Source: Paraburkholderia lycopersici (GTDB taxonomy: Bacteria > Pseudomonadota > Gammaproteobacteria > Burkholderiales > Burkholderiaceae). Taken from it: a DNA stretch of 64,000 nt. The stretch spans positions 62,001-126,000 of the forward strand of contig NZ_FMYQ01000021.1 in NCBI RefSeq assembly GCF_900096975.1. Reading direction: 5' to 3'. Position numbers and translations under genes: made by a program. Positions 33,678-43,442 of this stretch are shown here, one piece after another; the first letter of the stretch is position 1; each line of letters opens with the position of its first letter. A model generated the notes under the pieces. That model worked only from the letters and a program-made list of their open reading frames with translations. It was not told the origin of the DNA and did no database searches.

Positions 33678-33706
33678 TTGTGGCAGGTGCGGCGACGCGG
33701 CACAAT
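33678..33706 (+). promoter_or_regulatory. Possible pgsA promoter
   Basis: TTGTGG (33678-33683), a 17-base spacer and CACAAT (33701-33706), about 46 bases before pgsA. The -10 runs into a direct repeat AATTGCATCT (33704-33713 and 33719-33728), which may be a binding site. Moderate consensus only. Confidence 0.35.
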
Positions 33707-33751
33707 TGCATCTCCCATAATTGCATCTTCCCCGACAGATAGCGCCAGCCG

Positions 33752-34342
33752 ATGCCGTTCAATATTCCGATTCTCCTGACCTGGCTGCGGATCGTGCTGA
33801 TTCCGCTCGTGGTCGGTGTGTTCTATCTGCCGCATACGATGCTTACCCCGATGCAGCAGGACGTCTCGGCGATGCTGATCTTCGTGCTGGCAGCGCTTAC
33901 CGACTGGTTCGACGGCTTTCTCGCGCGCAAGTGGAATCAGACTTCGTCATTCGGCGCGTTTCTCGATCCCGTTGCGGACAAGCTCATGGTGACGGCCGCG
34001 CTGCTCGTGCTCGTGCACCTTCAGCGGCTCGACGCCGTGATCGCGCTCGTGATCGTCGGCCGCGAAATCGCCATCTCAGCGCTGCGCGAATGGATGGCGC
34101 AGATCGGCGCGTCGAAGAGCGTGGCCGTGAATTCGCTCGGCAAGTTCAAGACAGCGTGCCAAATGGTCGCGATTCCCATGCTGCTCTTCTACGCGCCGCT
34201 CACGCTCGGCGGCGTGACGCTTTTCGACTCGCGCGTGTGGGGCGCGTGGCTCATCTACGTAGCGGCGTTCCTCACGATCTGGTCGATGCTTTATTACATG
34301 AAGCTCGCGTGGCCGCAGATCCGCGAGCGCGGGAGTTTGTGA
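33752..34342 (+). CDS. pgsA: CDP-diacylglycerol-glycerol-3-phosphate phosphatidyltransferase
   Basis: Makes phosphatidylglycerol phosphate, the first committed step to acidic phospholipids, in the inner membrane. The 196-aa protein has several membrane spans and a complete CDP-alcohol phosphotransferase motif D-G-x2-A-R-x8-G-x3-D-x3-D, seen from DGFLAR to FLDPVAD (residues about 53-75). N-terminal FNIPILLTWLRI is typical. The uvrC-pgsA-tRNA-Gly-tRNA-Cys order is also found in E. coli. Confidence 0.97.
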   Translation: MPFNIPILLTWLRIVLIPLVVGVFYLPHTMLTPMQQDVSAMLIFVLAALTDWFDGFLARKWNQTSSFGAFLDPVADKLMVTAALLVLVHLQRLDAVIALVIVGREIAISALREWMAQIGASKSVAVNSLGKFKTACQMVAIPMLLFYAPLTLGGVTLFDSRVWGAWLIYVAAFLTIWSMLYYMKLAWPQIRERGSL

Positions 34343-34384
34343 CCCGGGGCTACGGATCTTTTTCAAAAAGATCGGCGCGAGGGG

Positions 34385-34413
34385 GTTGACACGATTCAGC
34401 GGGTTATACATAA
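34385..34413 (+). promoter_or_regulatory. Strong promoter of the tRNA-Gly genes
   Basis: TTGACA (34385-34390), a 17-base spacer and CATAAT (34408-34413), starting transcription near 34420, about 90 bases before the first tRNA-Gly. A perfect -35 and right spacing make this one of the best promoters in the window. Confidence 0.78.
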
Positions 34414-34509
34414 TCTCACTTCTCCGCTGCACGACGCAGTAGCAAGCAAGCAGATGCGGTAGAGATAGCCGAAGATAGGTGCCAGTTAGGCGAAGTCCAA
34501 GGCGGATAT

Positions 34510-34585
34510 GCGGGAGTAGCTCAGTTGGTAGAGCGCAACCTTGCCAAGGTTGAGGTCGCGAGTTCGAGACTCGTCTCCCGCTCCA
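34510..34585 (+). tRNA. glyW: tRNA-Gly (GCC), copy 1
   Basis: A 76-nt cloverleaf with acceptor stem GCGGGAG/CTCCCGC, D-arm AGCTCAGTTGGTAGAGC, anticodon loop TTGCCAA (anticodon GCC, reading GGC and GGT), T-arm with GTTCGAG and encoded CCA end. It is transcribed from the promoter at 34385-34413. Confidence 0.98.
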
Positions 34586-34653
34586 GATTTTGAGGTGCGG
34601 CGTTTTCGCGGTTGGGAAACGAGGCGCCGAAGCAGCAAAAGAGCAAGACATTT

Positions 34654-34729
34654 GCGGGAGTAGCTCAGTTGGTAGAGCGCAACCTTGCCAAGGTTGAGGT
34701 CGCGAGTTCGAGACTCGTCTCCCGCTCCA
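34654..34729 (+). tRNA. glyW: tRNA-Gly (GCC), copy 2
   Basis: Identical in all 76 bases, including CCA, to the copy 144 bases upstream. The flanking sequences differ, so only the tRNA has been duplicated or kept identical. Probably co-transcribed with copy 1 and ended by the hairpin at 34738-34761. Confidence 0.98.
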
Positions 34730-34737
34730 AATGCCAC

Positions 34738-34761
34738 GGGGAAGCAGCGCTTCCCTTTTTG
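34738..34761 (+). terminator. Terminator after the tRNA-Gly pair
   Basis: Stem GGGAAGC (34739-34745) with GCTTCCC (34749-34755) and a T-run 34756-34760, nine bases after the second tRNA-Gly. It suggests tRNA-Cys is transcribed separately or by read-through. Confidence 0.75.
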
Positions 34762-34866
34762 TTTGGCGGGCCCTGATTCACGTGTCGGGTCACCGCACAA
34801 ATCTGACCGGTTGTTGTGGGGGCAAGCAGCTTGCCTCGTTTTCCCTGGTTCGGTCAGTCCGCTTTT

Positions 34867-34940
34867 GGCGCGATAGCAAAGCGGTTATGCAGCGGCCTGC
34901 AAAGCCGTGTAGGCCGGTTCGACTCCGGCTCGCGCCTCCA
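34867..34940 (+). tRNA. cysT: tRNA-Cys (GCA)
   Basis: A 74-nt cloverleaf with acceptor GGCGCGA/TCGCGCC, anticodon loop CTGCAAA (anticodon GCA), T-arm GGTTCGACTCC and encoded CCA. In E. coli cysT follows glyW and is followed by leuZ. No tRNA-Leu follows here. Confidence 0.97.
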
Positions 34941-34950
34941 GATGCAGAAC

Positions 34951-34981
34951 AAAAGCCACCTTCGGGTGGCTTTTGTTTTTT
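34951..34981 (+). terminator. Terminator after tRNA-Cys
   Basis: AAAAGCCACC, a TTCG tetraloop, GGTGGCTTTT and then GTTTTTT: a perfect hairpin with an extra-stable loop and a long T-run. Textbook intrinsic terminator. Confidence 0.92.
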
Positions 34982-35074
34982 GCGCAGCCGGTTTTTGCCT
35001 GTTTTCGAGTCTCGTCAGCGCACGTGGTCCAAAATAGCGGGACGTTTCTTCCTGGTCTTCTCCGGTTTCCCGAC

Positions 35075-35347
35075 ATGCCCATCGAACTTCCCGAAGACGC
35101 ACGCGCCGAGGCGATCGCATCCATCCAGCGCTATTTCGACGCCGACATGGAGGAGCCGATCGGCAACGTCGCGGCGGGTGCGCTGCTTGGCTTTTTTCTC
35201 GAAGAGATCGCGCCAGCGGTTTACAACAAGGCGATCGCCGATGCCCAGGCGAGCATGCAGGCGCGCATCGTCGATCTCGATCTCGATCTGCACGAGACGC
35301 CGTTCCAGTACTGGCGCAAGTACGCGCAGCCGCGTCGGCGAAAGTGA
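35075..35347 (+). CDS. DUF2164 family protein
   Basis: A 90-aa acidic, probably cytoplasmic protein. It begins PIELPEDARAEAIASIQRYF and contains EPIGNVAAGALLGFFLEEIAPAVYN, split here as GNVAAGALLGFFLEEI and APAVYNKAI, which is the DUF2164 pattern. No catalytic motif can be named. The ATG at 35075 is preferred because upstream in-frame codons run back into the tRNA terminator. A function is not known for the family. Confidence 0.78.
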   Translation: MPIELPEDARAEAIASIQRYFDADMEEPIGNVAAGALLGFFLEEIAPAVYNKAIADAQASMQARIVDLDLDLHETPFQYWRKYAQPRRRK

Positions 35348-35432
35348 GCGCGGCCCGTCGACGGATTTGTGGCGCGCGCGTCGCACGGCATAATCGTGGC
35401 CAATCACGACGTTTTGACGGAAATCACAGATC

Positions 35433-35921
35433 ATGACCGCGCAGTTCCCCGCCTTGCCGCTGGCCCAATTCGACTGGCAATGGAAACCTTTCGACGCGCT
35501 CGATGCGCGCGAGGCCTATGCCATGCTCAAGCTGCGCTCCGACGTGTTCGTCGTCGAACAGAATTGCGTGTATGGCGATATCGATGGTCTCGACGTCGGC
35601 GCGTGGCATCTGTTCGCGTGGAGCGAGCGCGACGGTGCGCGTGAACTGGCCGGCTATCTGCGCGTGCTGTTGCCCGACGCGGAAAACGCCGACGTGCGCA
35701 TCGGCCGTGTGGTGACGGCGCCGGCCCATCGCGGCATCAAGCTGGGCAACGCGCTGCTCGAACGCGCCATCGCGCAGATCGCGCGCCAATGGCCGGACGC
35801 GGCGATGCGGCTGCATGCCCAGGCACATCTGCAAAAGTTCTACGGCGCATTTGGTTTCGCGCCCATCGGCGAGATTCACGACGAGGACGGCATTCCGCAC
35901 GTGTGGATGCGCTCGGCGTAA
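35433..35921 (+). CDS. GNAT acetyltransferase, ElaA type
   Basis: A 162-aa acetyl-CoA-dependent N-acetyltransferase of the ElaA group. Markers are LRSDVFVVEQNCVYGDIDG near the N-terminus, the acetyl-CoA-binding strand and loop RIGRVVTAPAHRGIKLGNAL (about residues 90-109) and the C-terminal HLQKFYGAFGFAPIGEI. The natural substrate of ElaA proteins is not established. It converges on the ctaG gene with only about 30 bases between them. Confidence 0.87.
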   Translation: MTAQFPALPLAQFDWQWKPFDALDAREAYAMLKLRSDVFVVEQNCVYGDIDGLDVGAWHLFAWSERDGARELAGYLRVLLPDAENADVRIGRVVTAPAHRGIKLGNALLERAIAQIARQWPDAAMRLHAQAHLQKFYGAFGFAPIGEIHDEDGIPHVWMRSA

Positions 35922-35950
35922 CGCAGCGCCCCGGCACGCCGCGCCTTGGT

Positions 35951-36835
35951 TCACGTGTGCAGCGTGCGGTCTTCCCTGCGGCGTGCCCGATCCTCGGGGC
36001 GCAGGCCGGAACGCCTGTCCTGCTGCAGACGTCCGCGTGCGGATAGCCGCATCCAGTGGCGCAATGCGATTAACGCGCCGACAACGCTCATCATCGATCC
36101 CGGAATCCACAGCAGCAGGCCGCCGATCTGCTGGTCGCGCATGGGCGACAGCCACGTGAACGCGCGGCCGCAAATCGAATAGACGGGATAGAGTTCGCGC
36201 GGCGTGAAGAAGATGAACGCGCCGAGCGCGATTTGCGGCGGAATCGCCGCGATCACGACGAGCACACGCTTGCCTGGCGAGAGGCGCGCGGGCGGTGCCG
36301 GGCGCGAATCGAGCACGAGCCACCAGAACAGCAGCCCGTCGATCACCATGCTCCAGTTCATGACGCGATAGAGGCGCCAGTCGAGCATCGCGAGGAGGTG
36401 AACCGGCGAAAAGAGCCAGAAGTAGATGAGCCCGACGAAGAGCGTTACCGCGACGACGGGATGCATGACGACGTCGAGCGCCACGCGCACGGGCCGCGCG
36501 GCGAGCGCGGGCCCCACGAAGCGCTGCCGCCATGCGAACGGAATGCCCGCGCGCAGCGCCGCGCCGGGATAGGCGAGCGCGATGAAGAACGGCCCGAGGT
36601 GATGCAGCACCAGATGCTGCGCCCGATGCATGAAGAACTCGTGCTCGAAGAAATAGTCGAGCCGCGTATGCAGCACGACGTAGAGCGCGCCGAGCCCGAA
36701 CCAGAACGAAATCTGCCGCGCGAGCGAAATCCGCGCATGCCGCTTGCCGCGCACGAACAGAACCGCCGCAATCAACACGCAGATCACGACGGTCGGCGAG
36801 GGCTCCCAGGGTTCGAGCCAGTAGAGCGGGTTCAT
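35951..36835 (-). CDS. Cytochrome c oxidase assembly protein, caa3-type CtaG
   Basis: Multi-spanning membrane protein (294 aa, about seven spans) of the Caa3_CtaG family, linked to copper insertion and assembly of haem-copper oxidases. Conserved histidines lie in FFMHRAQHLVLHHLGPF, the family signature. A basic, disordered tail follows the last span. It is the third gene of a minus-strand run (Sco1, PCu(A)C, CtaG) dedicated to oxidase copper supply. The start at 36835 is the last of several near-identical ATG contexts produced by a 23-bp tandem repeat and overlaps the stop of a mini-ORF. Confidence 0.87.
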   Translation of the reverse strand: MNPLYWLEPWEPSPTVVICVLIAAVLFVRGKRHARISLARQISFWFGLGALYVVLHTRLDYFFEHEFFMHRAQHLVLHHLGPFFIALAYPGAALRAGIPFAWRQRFVGPALAARPVRVALDVVMHPVVAVTLFVGLIYFWLFSPVHLLAMLDWRLYRVMNWSMVIDGLLFWWLVLDSRPAPPARLSPGKRVLVVIAAIPPQIALGAFIFFTPRELYPVYSICGRAFTWLSPMRDQQIGGLLLWIPGSMMSVVGALIALRHWMRLSARGRLQQDRRSGLRPEDRARRREDRTLHT

Positions 36836-36902
36836 CGCGGGTTTGGCATCGGGTTCATCGCGGGCCTGGCATCGGGTTCATCGCGGGCCTGGCATCGGGT
36901 TC
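36828..36902. repeat. 23-bp tandem repeat over the ctaG start
   Basis: Three full units (36828-36850, 36851-36873, 36874-36896) and a six-base partial unit. Units 2 and 3 are identical and unit 1 differs at two bases. Read on the minus strand, each unit carries ATGAACCCGATGCC and the array ends in the true start region of ctaG (ATGAACCCG). Confidence 0.95.
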
Positions 36903-36945
36903 GACGTGCTTGCGCGCAACCACACCGCATTCGCGCGCCGTCACA

Positions 36946-37401
36946 TCACTGCCCAGAAGGCGACTTCACCGCAAACGGCGTTTCCAGCGTCTCGCCGTCC
37001 GAAAACTGCAGCTTCACATTCACCGTGTCGCCGGGCGCGATCTTGTGCTTCGCCTTTTCCAGCATCAGGTGATAGCCGCCCGGCGCGATCGCGAGCGTGC
37101 CGTGCGCCGGCACCGTCGCTTTGTCCACCATTACCATTTTTTGCGTCGAGCCGTTCGAGACCGTCTGATGCAGCATCACCATGCCGTAGGCGTCGCTGGA
37201 GACGCCCACCAGGTTGACCGGCTGGTCGCCTTCGTTCTTGAGCGTCACATAGCCCGCGGCCGGCAGATCGTTGGGCAGCCAGCGCACCCAGGCGTCTTGC
37301 GCGCTCAGCGCGCCGGCGGCGTGCGCGGCGGGTGCAAAAGCGGCGAGGGTGCCGAATACGCAGCCGAGAGAGACGGTAAGCGATTTGAAGTTCTTCGTCA
37401 T
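36946..37401 (-). CDS. Periplasmic copper chaperone PCu(A)C
   Basis: Secreted copper(I) carrier (151 aa) that delivers copper to the Cu(A) site of cytochrome oxidase, often with Sco1. It has a signal peptide ending in AHAAG (about residue 29) and the family ligand pattern: MLHQTVSNGSTQKM, then GYHLMLEKAKHKIAPGD, with the histidines and methionines that bind copper. It lies 75 bases after sco1 and 110 bases before ctaG, in the same direction, so one copper-supply operon is likely. Confidence 0.92.
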   Translation of the reverse strand: MTKNFKSLTVSLGCVFGTLAAFAPAAHAAGALSAQDAWVRWLPNDLPAAGYVTLKNEGDQPVNLVGVSSDAYGMVMLHQTVSNGSTQKMVMVDKATVPAHGTLAIAPGGYHLMLEKAKHKIAPGDTVNVKLQFSDGETLETPFAVKSPSGQ

Positions 37402-37476
37402 GAGGTTTCCTGTTGCGTTGCCTGTTGCGAATAAGACTCGAAAGACTCGAAGTTGGACCGTCGAGTCCCCATGCGT

Positions 37477-38097
37477 TCACGTCTTGTCGTTTATGACGCG
37501 GCGCACGTCGTGTGCGATCGCGTCCGGTGTGTCGTGGTCGGTGGCTAGCAGGCGCGCATGGCCCTGTGCGTCGAAGACATAGACGGCCGAGCTGTGCGTG
37601 ACTTCGTAGCTGCCGTCGGGATCGCGCTTTTCCATCTGGTAGGCCACGCGGTAGCGCTTTGCGAGGGACTCGATTTGCGCAGCGGTACCGGTCAGACCGC
37701 GCGCATGCTGCGCATCGAACGCGCCGACGTAGGCATGCAGCGCCTGCGGCGTGTCGCGCGCGGGATCGACGCTGATGAAGAGTATCCGTACGCCGCGGGC
37801 GTCGGGGCCCAGTTCCGCTATGACCTGCATCAGGCGCGCCATCGTTTCCGGGCAGACATCGGGGCAATGCGTGTAGCCGAAATAGACGAGCGTCGTGCGC
37901 CCGCGAAAGCTGGCGCCGGTCACTGGCTGGCCATTGTCGGCCGTGAGCGCGAAGTCGAGGTCGGGCAGGTGACCGGTCACGTTCGTCAACTGCCACGGCC
38001 CGGACGAGTGCGAGCAAGCGCAGAGCAGCACGGCGCCCGCCATGGTCGCCGCCCGCCGCATGTTCCGCGCCGCGCCGGCGAGGCGGGCGCGGAACAT
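37477..38097 (-). CDS. SCO1/SenC copper-binding lipoprotein
   Basis: Thioredoxin-fold copper chaperone for cytochrome oxidase Cu(A). The 206-aa protein has a lipoprotein signal (MAGAVLLCACSH, lipid cysteine at about residue 30) and the copper ligands C-x3-C in HCPDVCPETM and the distal histidine in EVTHSSAVYVF. ATG 38097 is used; a TTG ten codons upstream (38127) is in frame. It is first in the Sco1-PCu(A)C-CtaG run and divergent from otsB. Confidence 0.9.
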   Translation of the reverse strand: MFRARLAGAARNMRRAATMAGAVLLCACSHSSGPWQLTNVTGHLPDLDFALTADNGQPVTGASFRGRTTLVYFGYTHCPDVCPETMARLMQVIAELGPDARGVRILFISVDPARDTPQALHAYVGAFDAQHARGLTGTAAQIESLAKRYRVAYQMEKRDPDGSYEVTHSSAVYVFDAQGHARLLATDHDTPDAIAHDVRRVINDKT

Positions 38098-38448
38098 GCT
38101 CAGCGAAGGCTCGAAGGAAGGGAACAAAGGCTGTCTCGTCGACTCGGTGAATTATGGTGGCCGCGCGTCGTCCGGCGAGAGGCTCGGCTTGTCGCTGGGA
38201 CTGTAGCAAAATTGGGTCCGCCCCGTCGCAAGCGCTCCAGTGCGCGTGCCGTTCGCGTCGATATGCCGCAGCGAAGGAAGGTCGCGGCGTAGCGCGGGTG
38301 TCGGCCACGGGTACGACGAGTCGGCGACGGCGGCCCTTCCTGACGGCTCCACCCCTTACTTTCTCGATAATCGGCTGAAGGCGCGGTAAGATTCGCACAC
38401 TTTCTCCGGCGTCTGAACCGCCCGGAGCCATACCCGGCCAGCAGGCCG
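38098..38448. other. sco1-otsB divergent intergenic region
   Basis: About 350 bases with no gene-like frame. A TAAGAT box at about 38387-38392 lies some 55 bases before otsB, but no -35 fits. No repeat or hairpin terminator was found. Confidence 0.4.
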
Positions 38449-39219
38449 ATGGGTGAAAAGACCGTAATGCAAGCACTTCCGGCAGTCCTGCCGCCTGAAC
38501 AGACGGCATTTTTCTTCGATTTCGACGGCACGCTCGTCGATCTCGCGCCCACGCCCGACGGCGTGCTCGTGCGTCCCGACATGCTCGCGCTGCTGCGCGA
38601 GCTGCGGCGCGCGACGCATGGCGCGGTGGCGATCGTCTCGGGGCGCGGCATCGACAGTATCGACGGCTTTCTCGGCATGCCCGATCTGCCCGTCGCGGGT
38701 CTGCACGGCGCCGAACGGCGCGACGCCAACGGCGACACGCAACGTATCGGCTTTAACGACCAGCGCTTGCTGCACATGGAGCAGGTGCTCGCGGAGGTGG
38801 TGCGCACGCATCCGGGCATGCTGCTCGAGATCAAGGGCGCGTCGCTCGCGCTCCACTATCGCAACGCGCCCGACCACGAGGGCACCGCGCGCGCGGCGAC
38901 CGAGCGCCTCGCCGCCGATTACGCCGACGCCTACGTGCTGCAGCCCGGCAAGATGGTGTACGAGATCAAGCCGAAGGACGTCGACAAGGGCCGCGCGCTG
39001 CGCGCCTTTCTCGACGAGCCGCCGTTCGCGGGCCGCCGCCCCGTGTTCGCCGGCGACGATCTGACCGACGAGAAGGGTTTCACCGTCGTCAACGCTCAGG
39101 GCGGGATGTCGATCAAGGTCGGCGGCGGCGACACCATCGCACAGATGCGCGTCGACTCGGTTCAGGCGCTGCTCGGCTGGCTCGCGTCGCTCGTCGCGGC
39201 CATGCCCGGCGTCCGGTGA
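38449..39219 (+). CDS. otsB: Trehalose-6-phosphate phosphatase
   Basis: Dephosphorylates trehalose 6-phosphate made by OtsA, giving the osmo- and desiccation protectant trehalose. The 256-aa HAD-fold protein has motif I FFFDFDGTLVDLAP, motif II IVSGRGIDSID, the substrate loop AGLHGAERRD and the motif IV region FAGDDLTDEKGF. The ATG at 38449 is used; ATG 38467 is an alternative. otsA follows 100 bases later, so the pair is probably one unit. Confidence 0.95.
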   Translation: MGEKTVMQALPAVLPPEQTAFFFDFDGTLVDLAPTPDGVLVRPDMLALLRELRRATHGAVAIVSGRGIDSIDGFLGMPDLPVAGLHGAERRDANGDTQRIGFNDQRLLHMEQVLAEVVRTHPGMLLEIKGASLALHYRNAPDHEGTARAATERLAADYADAYVLQPGKMVYEIKPKDVDKGRALRAFLDEPPFAGRRPVFAGDDLTDEKGFTVVNAQGGMSIKVGGGDTIAQMRVDSVQALLGWLASLVAAMPGVR

Positions 39220-39319
39220 CCGCGCGCATGCTTCGTTTCATCCCCGCCGATTACCCGCCGCGCGGCGCCCCCGCGCGCGAGCCGTACCTTCCTGATTTTC
39301 CGCACGGATCCCGCATCTC

Positions 39320-40750
39320 ATGAGCCGATTGATCATTGTGTCGAACCGCGTCGCGCCGATTTCCGAAGGCGGTCCGGCCGCGGGCGGCCTCGCGGTCGGC
39401 GTCTACGACGCGCTCAAGGAAACCGGCGGCATGTGGTTTGGCTGGAGCGGCGAGGTCCTGACTGCCGGCCAGCCGCAGATCGCGCTCGAGGAGCGCGGCC
39501 CCGTGACCTTCGCGACCATCGGCCTGTTGCGCCGCGACTACGACCAGTATTACCGCGGTTTTTCGAACGCCACGCTCTGGCCCGCGTTTCACTACCGCGC
39601 CGATCTCGTCCAGTACGACCGTCACGAATACGAAGGCTATAGCCGCGTGAACGCGTGGCTCGCGCAGCAGCTCGTGCCGCTACTGCGCGAAGACGACGTG
39701 ATCTGGGTTCACGACTATCACCTGATTCCGTTCGCCCAGGCACTGCGCGCGTCGGGCGTGAAAAACCGCATCGGCTTCTTCCTGCACATTCCGTTTCCGG
39801 CCTCGCAGGTGCTGCTGGCGGTGCCGCCGCACCGCGAACTGGTGCAGGCGCTGTGTTCGTTCGATCTGCTCGGCTTTCAGACGAAGCCCGATCTGCGCGC
39901 CTTCTGCGACTACATCGCGAACGAGGCGGGCGGAACGACCACGACGCGGCCCGATGGCCTCACGCGCATCGAGGCATTCGGGCAGACGCTCTGCGCGGGC
40001 GATTACCCGATCGGCGTCTATCCCGACGAAATCGCGGAACTCGCCAGAGCCGGCGAGCGCGGCAAGCCGGTGCGCACGCTCAAGGCCACGCTGCACGGTC
40101 GCAAGGTCATCATGAGCGTGGACCGGCTCGATTATTCGAAGGGGCTCGTGGAGCGCTTTCGCGCTTTCGAGCGCCTGCTCGACCAGGCGCCGGCGCAGCG
40201 CAACAAGGTTTCGTTCGTGCAGATCGCGCCGCCCACGCGCGCCGATCTGCACGCGTATCAGGACATCCGGCTGCGGCTCGAGGCCGAGTCCGGGCGCATC
40301 AACGGTCGTTACGCGGAGCTCGACTGGACGCCGATCTGGTACATCCATCGTCAGTACGAGCGCGCGGTGCTGGCCGCGCTGTTCCGCGCCTCGCACGTGG
40401 GCTATGTCACGCCGTTACGCGACGGCATGAACCTCGTCGCCAAGGAATATGTTTCGGCGCAGGATCCGGAAAATCCGGGCGTGCTCGTGCTCTCGCGCTT
40501 TGCCGGCGCGGCGCAGGAGCTATCGGGGGCGCTGATCGTCAACCCGCTCGATATCGACGGCATGGCCGACGCGCTCAACGCCGCGCTTTCGATGCCGCTC
40601 GCGGAACGCCTTGCGCGCTACGCCGACATGATGGCGCAGTTGCGCGAGAACAATGTCTCGGTCTGGCGCGACCGCTTCATGCGCGATCTCAACCAGGTCA
40701 GCGTGCGGCAACGGGCGGTTTTGCCGCCGCTCGAACCCGCGCAGGGCTGA
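39320..40750 (+). CDS. otsA: Trehalose-6-phosphate synthase
   Basis: Family 20 glycosyltransferase that joins UDP-glucose to glucose 6-phosphate. The 476-aa protein begins LIIVSNRVAP, has the N-terminal loop PAAGGLAVGV, VWVHDYH-type motif (IWVHDYHLIPF), FLHIPFP, the nucleotide-sugar site VDRLDYSKGL and the C-terminal LRDGMNLVAKEYV. All are hallmark OtsA motifs. It follows otsB and shares a bidirectional terminator with the converging ABC exporter gene. Confidence 0.97.
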   Translation: MSRLIIVSNRVAPISEGGPAAGGLAVGVYDALKETGGMWFGWSGEVLTAGQPQIALEERGPVTFATIGLLRRDYDQYYRGFSNATLWPAFHYRADLVQYDRHEYEGYSRVNAWLAQQLVPLLREDDVIWVHDYHLIPFAQALRASGVKNRIGFFLHIPFPASQVLLAVPPHRELVQALCSFDLLGFQTKPDLRAFCDYIANEAGGTTTTRPDGLTRIEAFGQTLCAGDYPIGVYPDEIAELARAGERGKPVRTLKATLHGRKVIMSVDRLDYSKGLVERFRAFERLLDQAPAQRNKVSFVQIAPPTRADLHAYQDIRLRLEAESGRINGRYAELDWTPIWYIHRQYERAVLAALFRASHVGYVTPLRDGMNLVAKEYVSAQDPENPGVLVLSRFAGAAQELSGALIVNPLDIDGMADALNAALSMPLAERLARYADMMAQLRENNVSVWRDRFMRDLNQVSVRQRAVLPPLEPAQG

Positions 40751-40789
40751 CCGCGAGAACTCCCTGCGCGCGGCAACGGCGCCGGGCAG

Positions 40790-40828
40790 AAAAAAGCCGC
40801 TTCGGTCGACTGGCTGAAGCGGCTTTTT
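40790..40828. terminator. Bidirectional terminator between otsA and the ABC exporter
   Basis: GCCGCTTC (40796-40803) with GAAGCGGC (40816-40823), an A-run on the left and TTTTT on the right. Lies between convergent genes. Confidence 0.85.
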
Positions 40829-40850
40829 GGTTTGCGCGGCGCGGCGTATG

Positions 40851-42686
<1,836 letters not shown>

Positions 42687-43442
42687 ATTGATCGGTGGTC
42701 GGTCTGACGGAACTTCGTCCGTTCAAGTTCAAAGAAGTAAGAAGGCGCGCAACGGCGACGAACGGCTTCAGGCGCGCGGCAACGAAGGCGGACTTCCCGC
42801 ATTGTAAACACCCATCGCACGAGGCGCACCGCCTGTGCCCGGCGGACGCGCATCATATCGCGACATGGACGCCCGGGATACGGATGGCGGACACGGTGTT
42901 GCAGCAGAGGTTCAAGCGGAATCCCGGACCGTTTTAGAGATAGAATTACGGATTGCATTCGGAACGGCGCTGTGCCCGTTGGTAAGCGCCGGCCGCGGAT
43001 TCATGCCGGGAAGACGGAATGAGCCATGCTCGTCCTTCGCGCGACAAACGCGCGGTTGTTTTCCGCAGTGCAGCACCTAATCTAGAACTTTGTTGGAAAA
43101 CAATGGGTTGCGGAATGTTTCCGGTTTGTAACAACGTAAAGACTTTGAAATGATCCGGCCGGCAATTTCCCCAGACCGGGATAATGCCGACTCGAACGAC
43201 GTAGGGAATTTGACAGCTTGTGTGTCAACGACCGCGACCCCTGCGCGTTTAAGGCCTGAACCGCCGCGTGTGCGCTCTTGCCACTTCACAACTGCGCCGG
43301 ATCTGCGTCCGGTTTCCCGGCGCGGTTAGCGGTACGGAACGCCTGTACGGCGCGTGGCGACAAGGAAGCCGCAGCCTGCCTAGGTCGATTGTCAAATTTG
43401 CAGTCTTTTGCCCGATTTATTACGAGGAAGGAGTTCACCACT
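42687..43442. other. Long divergent intergenic region before the glycosyltransferase
   Basis: 756 bases, more AT-rich than the flanking genes, with no convincing coding frame. It holds an inverted repeat TTGACA-N7-TGTCAA (43210-43228) and AT-rich patches at about 42930-42960 and 43080-43160 that could contain promoters for both flanking genes. I could not place a complete promoter. Confidence 0.45.
43210..43228. promoter_or_regulatory. Inverted repeat TTGACA-N7-TGTCAA
   Basis: A 6-bp dyad with a 7-base centre, about 215 bases before the glycosyltransferase. The left arm equals a perfect -35 hexamer, but no -10 follows at the right distance, so an operator is as likely as a promoter element. 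No regulator family is assigned. Confidence 0.3.

Noticed and set aside
34385..34981. Integration site or island at the tRNA-Gly and tRNA-Cys genes
   Set aside because: No integrase, no direct repeat of a tRNA 3' end beyond the full tandem tRNA copy, and normal housekeeping genes on both sides.
36828..36902. CRISPR array
   Set aside because: The repeats are directly adjacent with no spacers and no cas genes exist in the window. It is a simple tandem repeat.
43210..43239. Perfect TTGACA as the glycosyltransferase promoter
   Set aside because: No acceptable -10 lies 16-19 bases downstream, so it was listed only as an inverted repeat.
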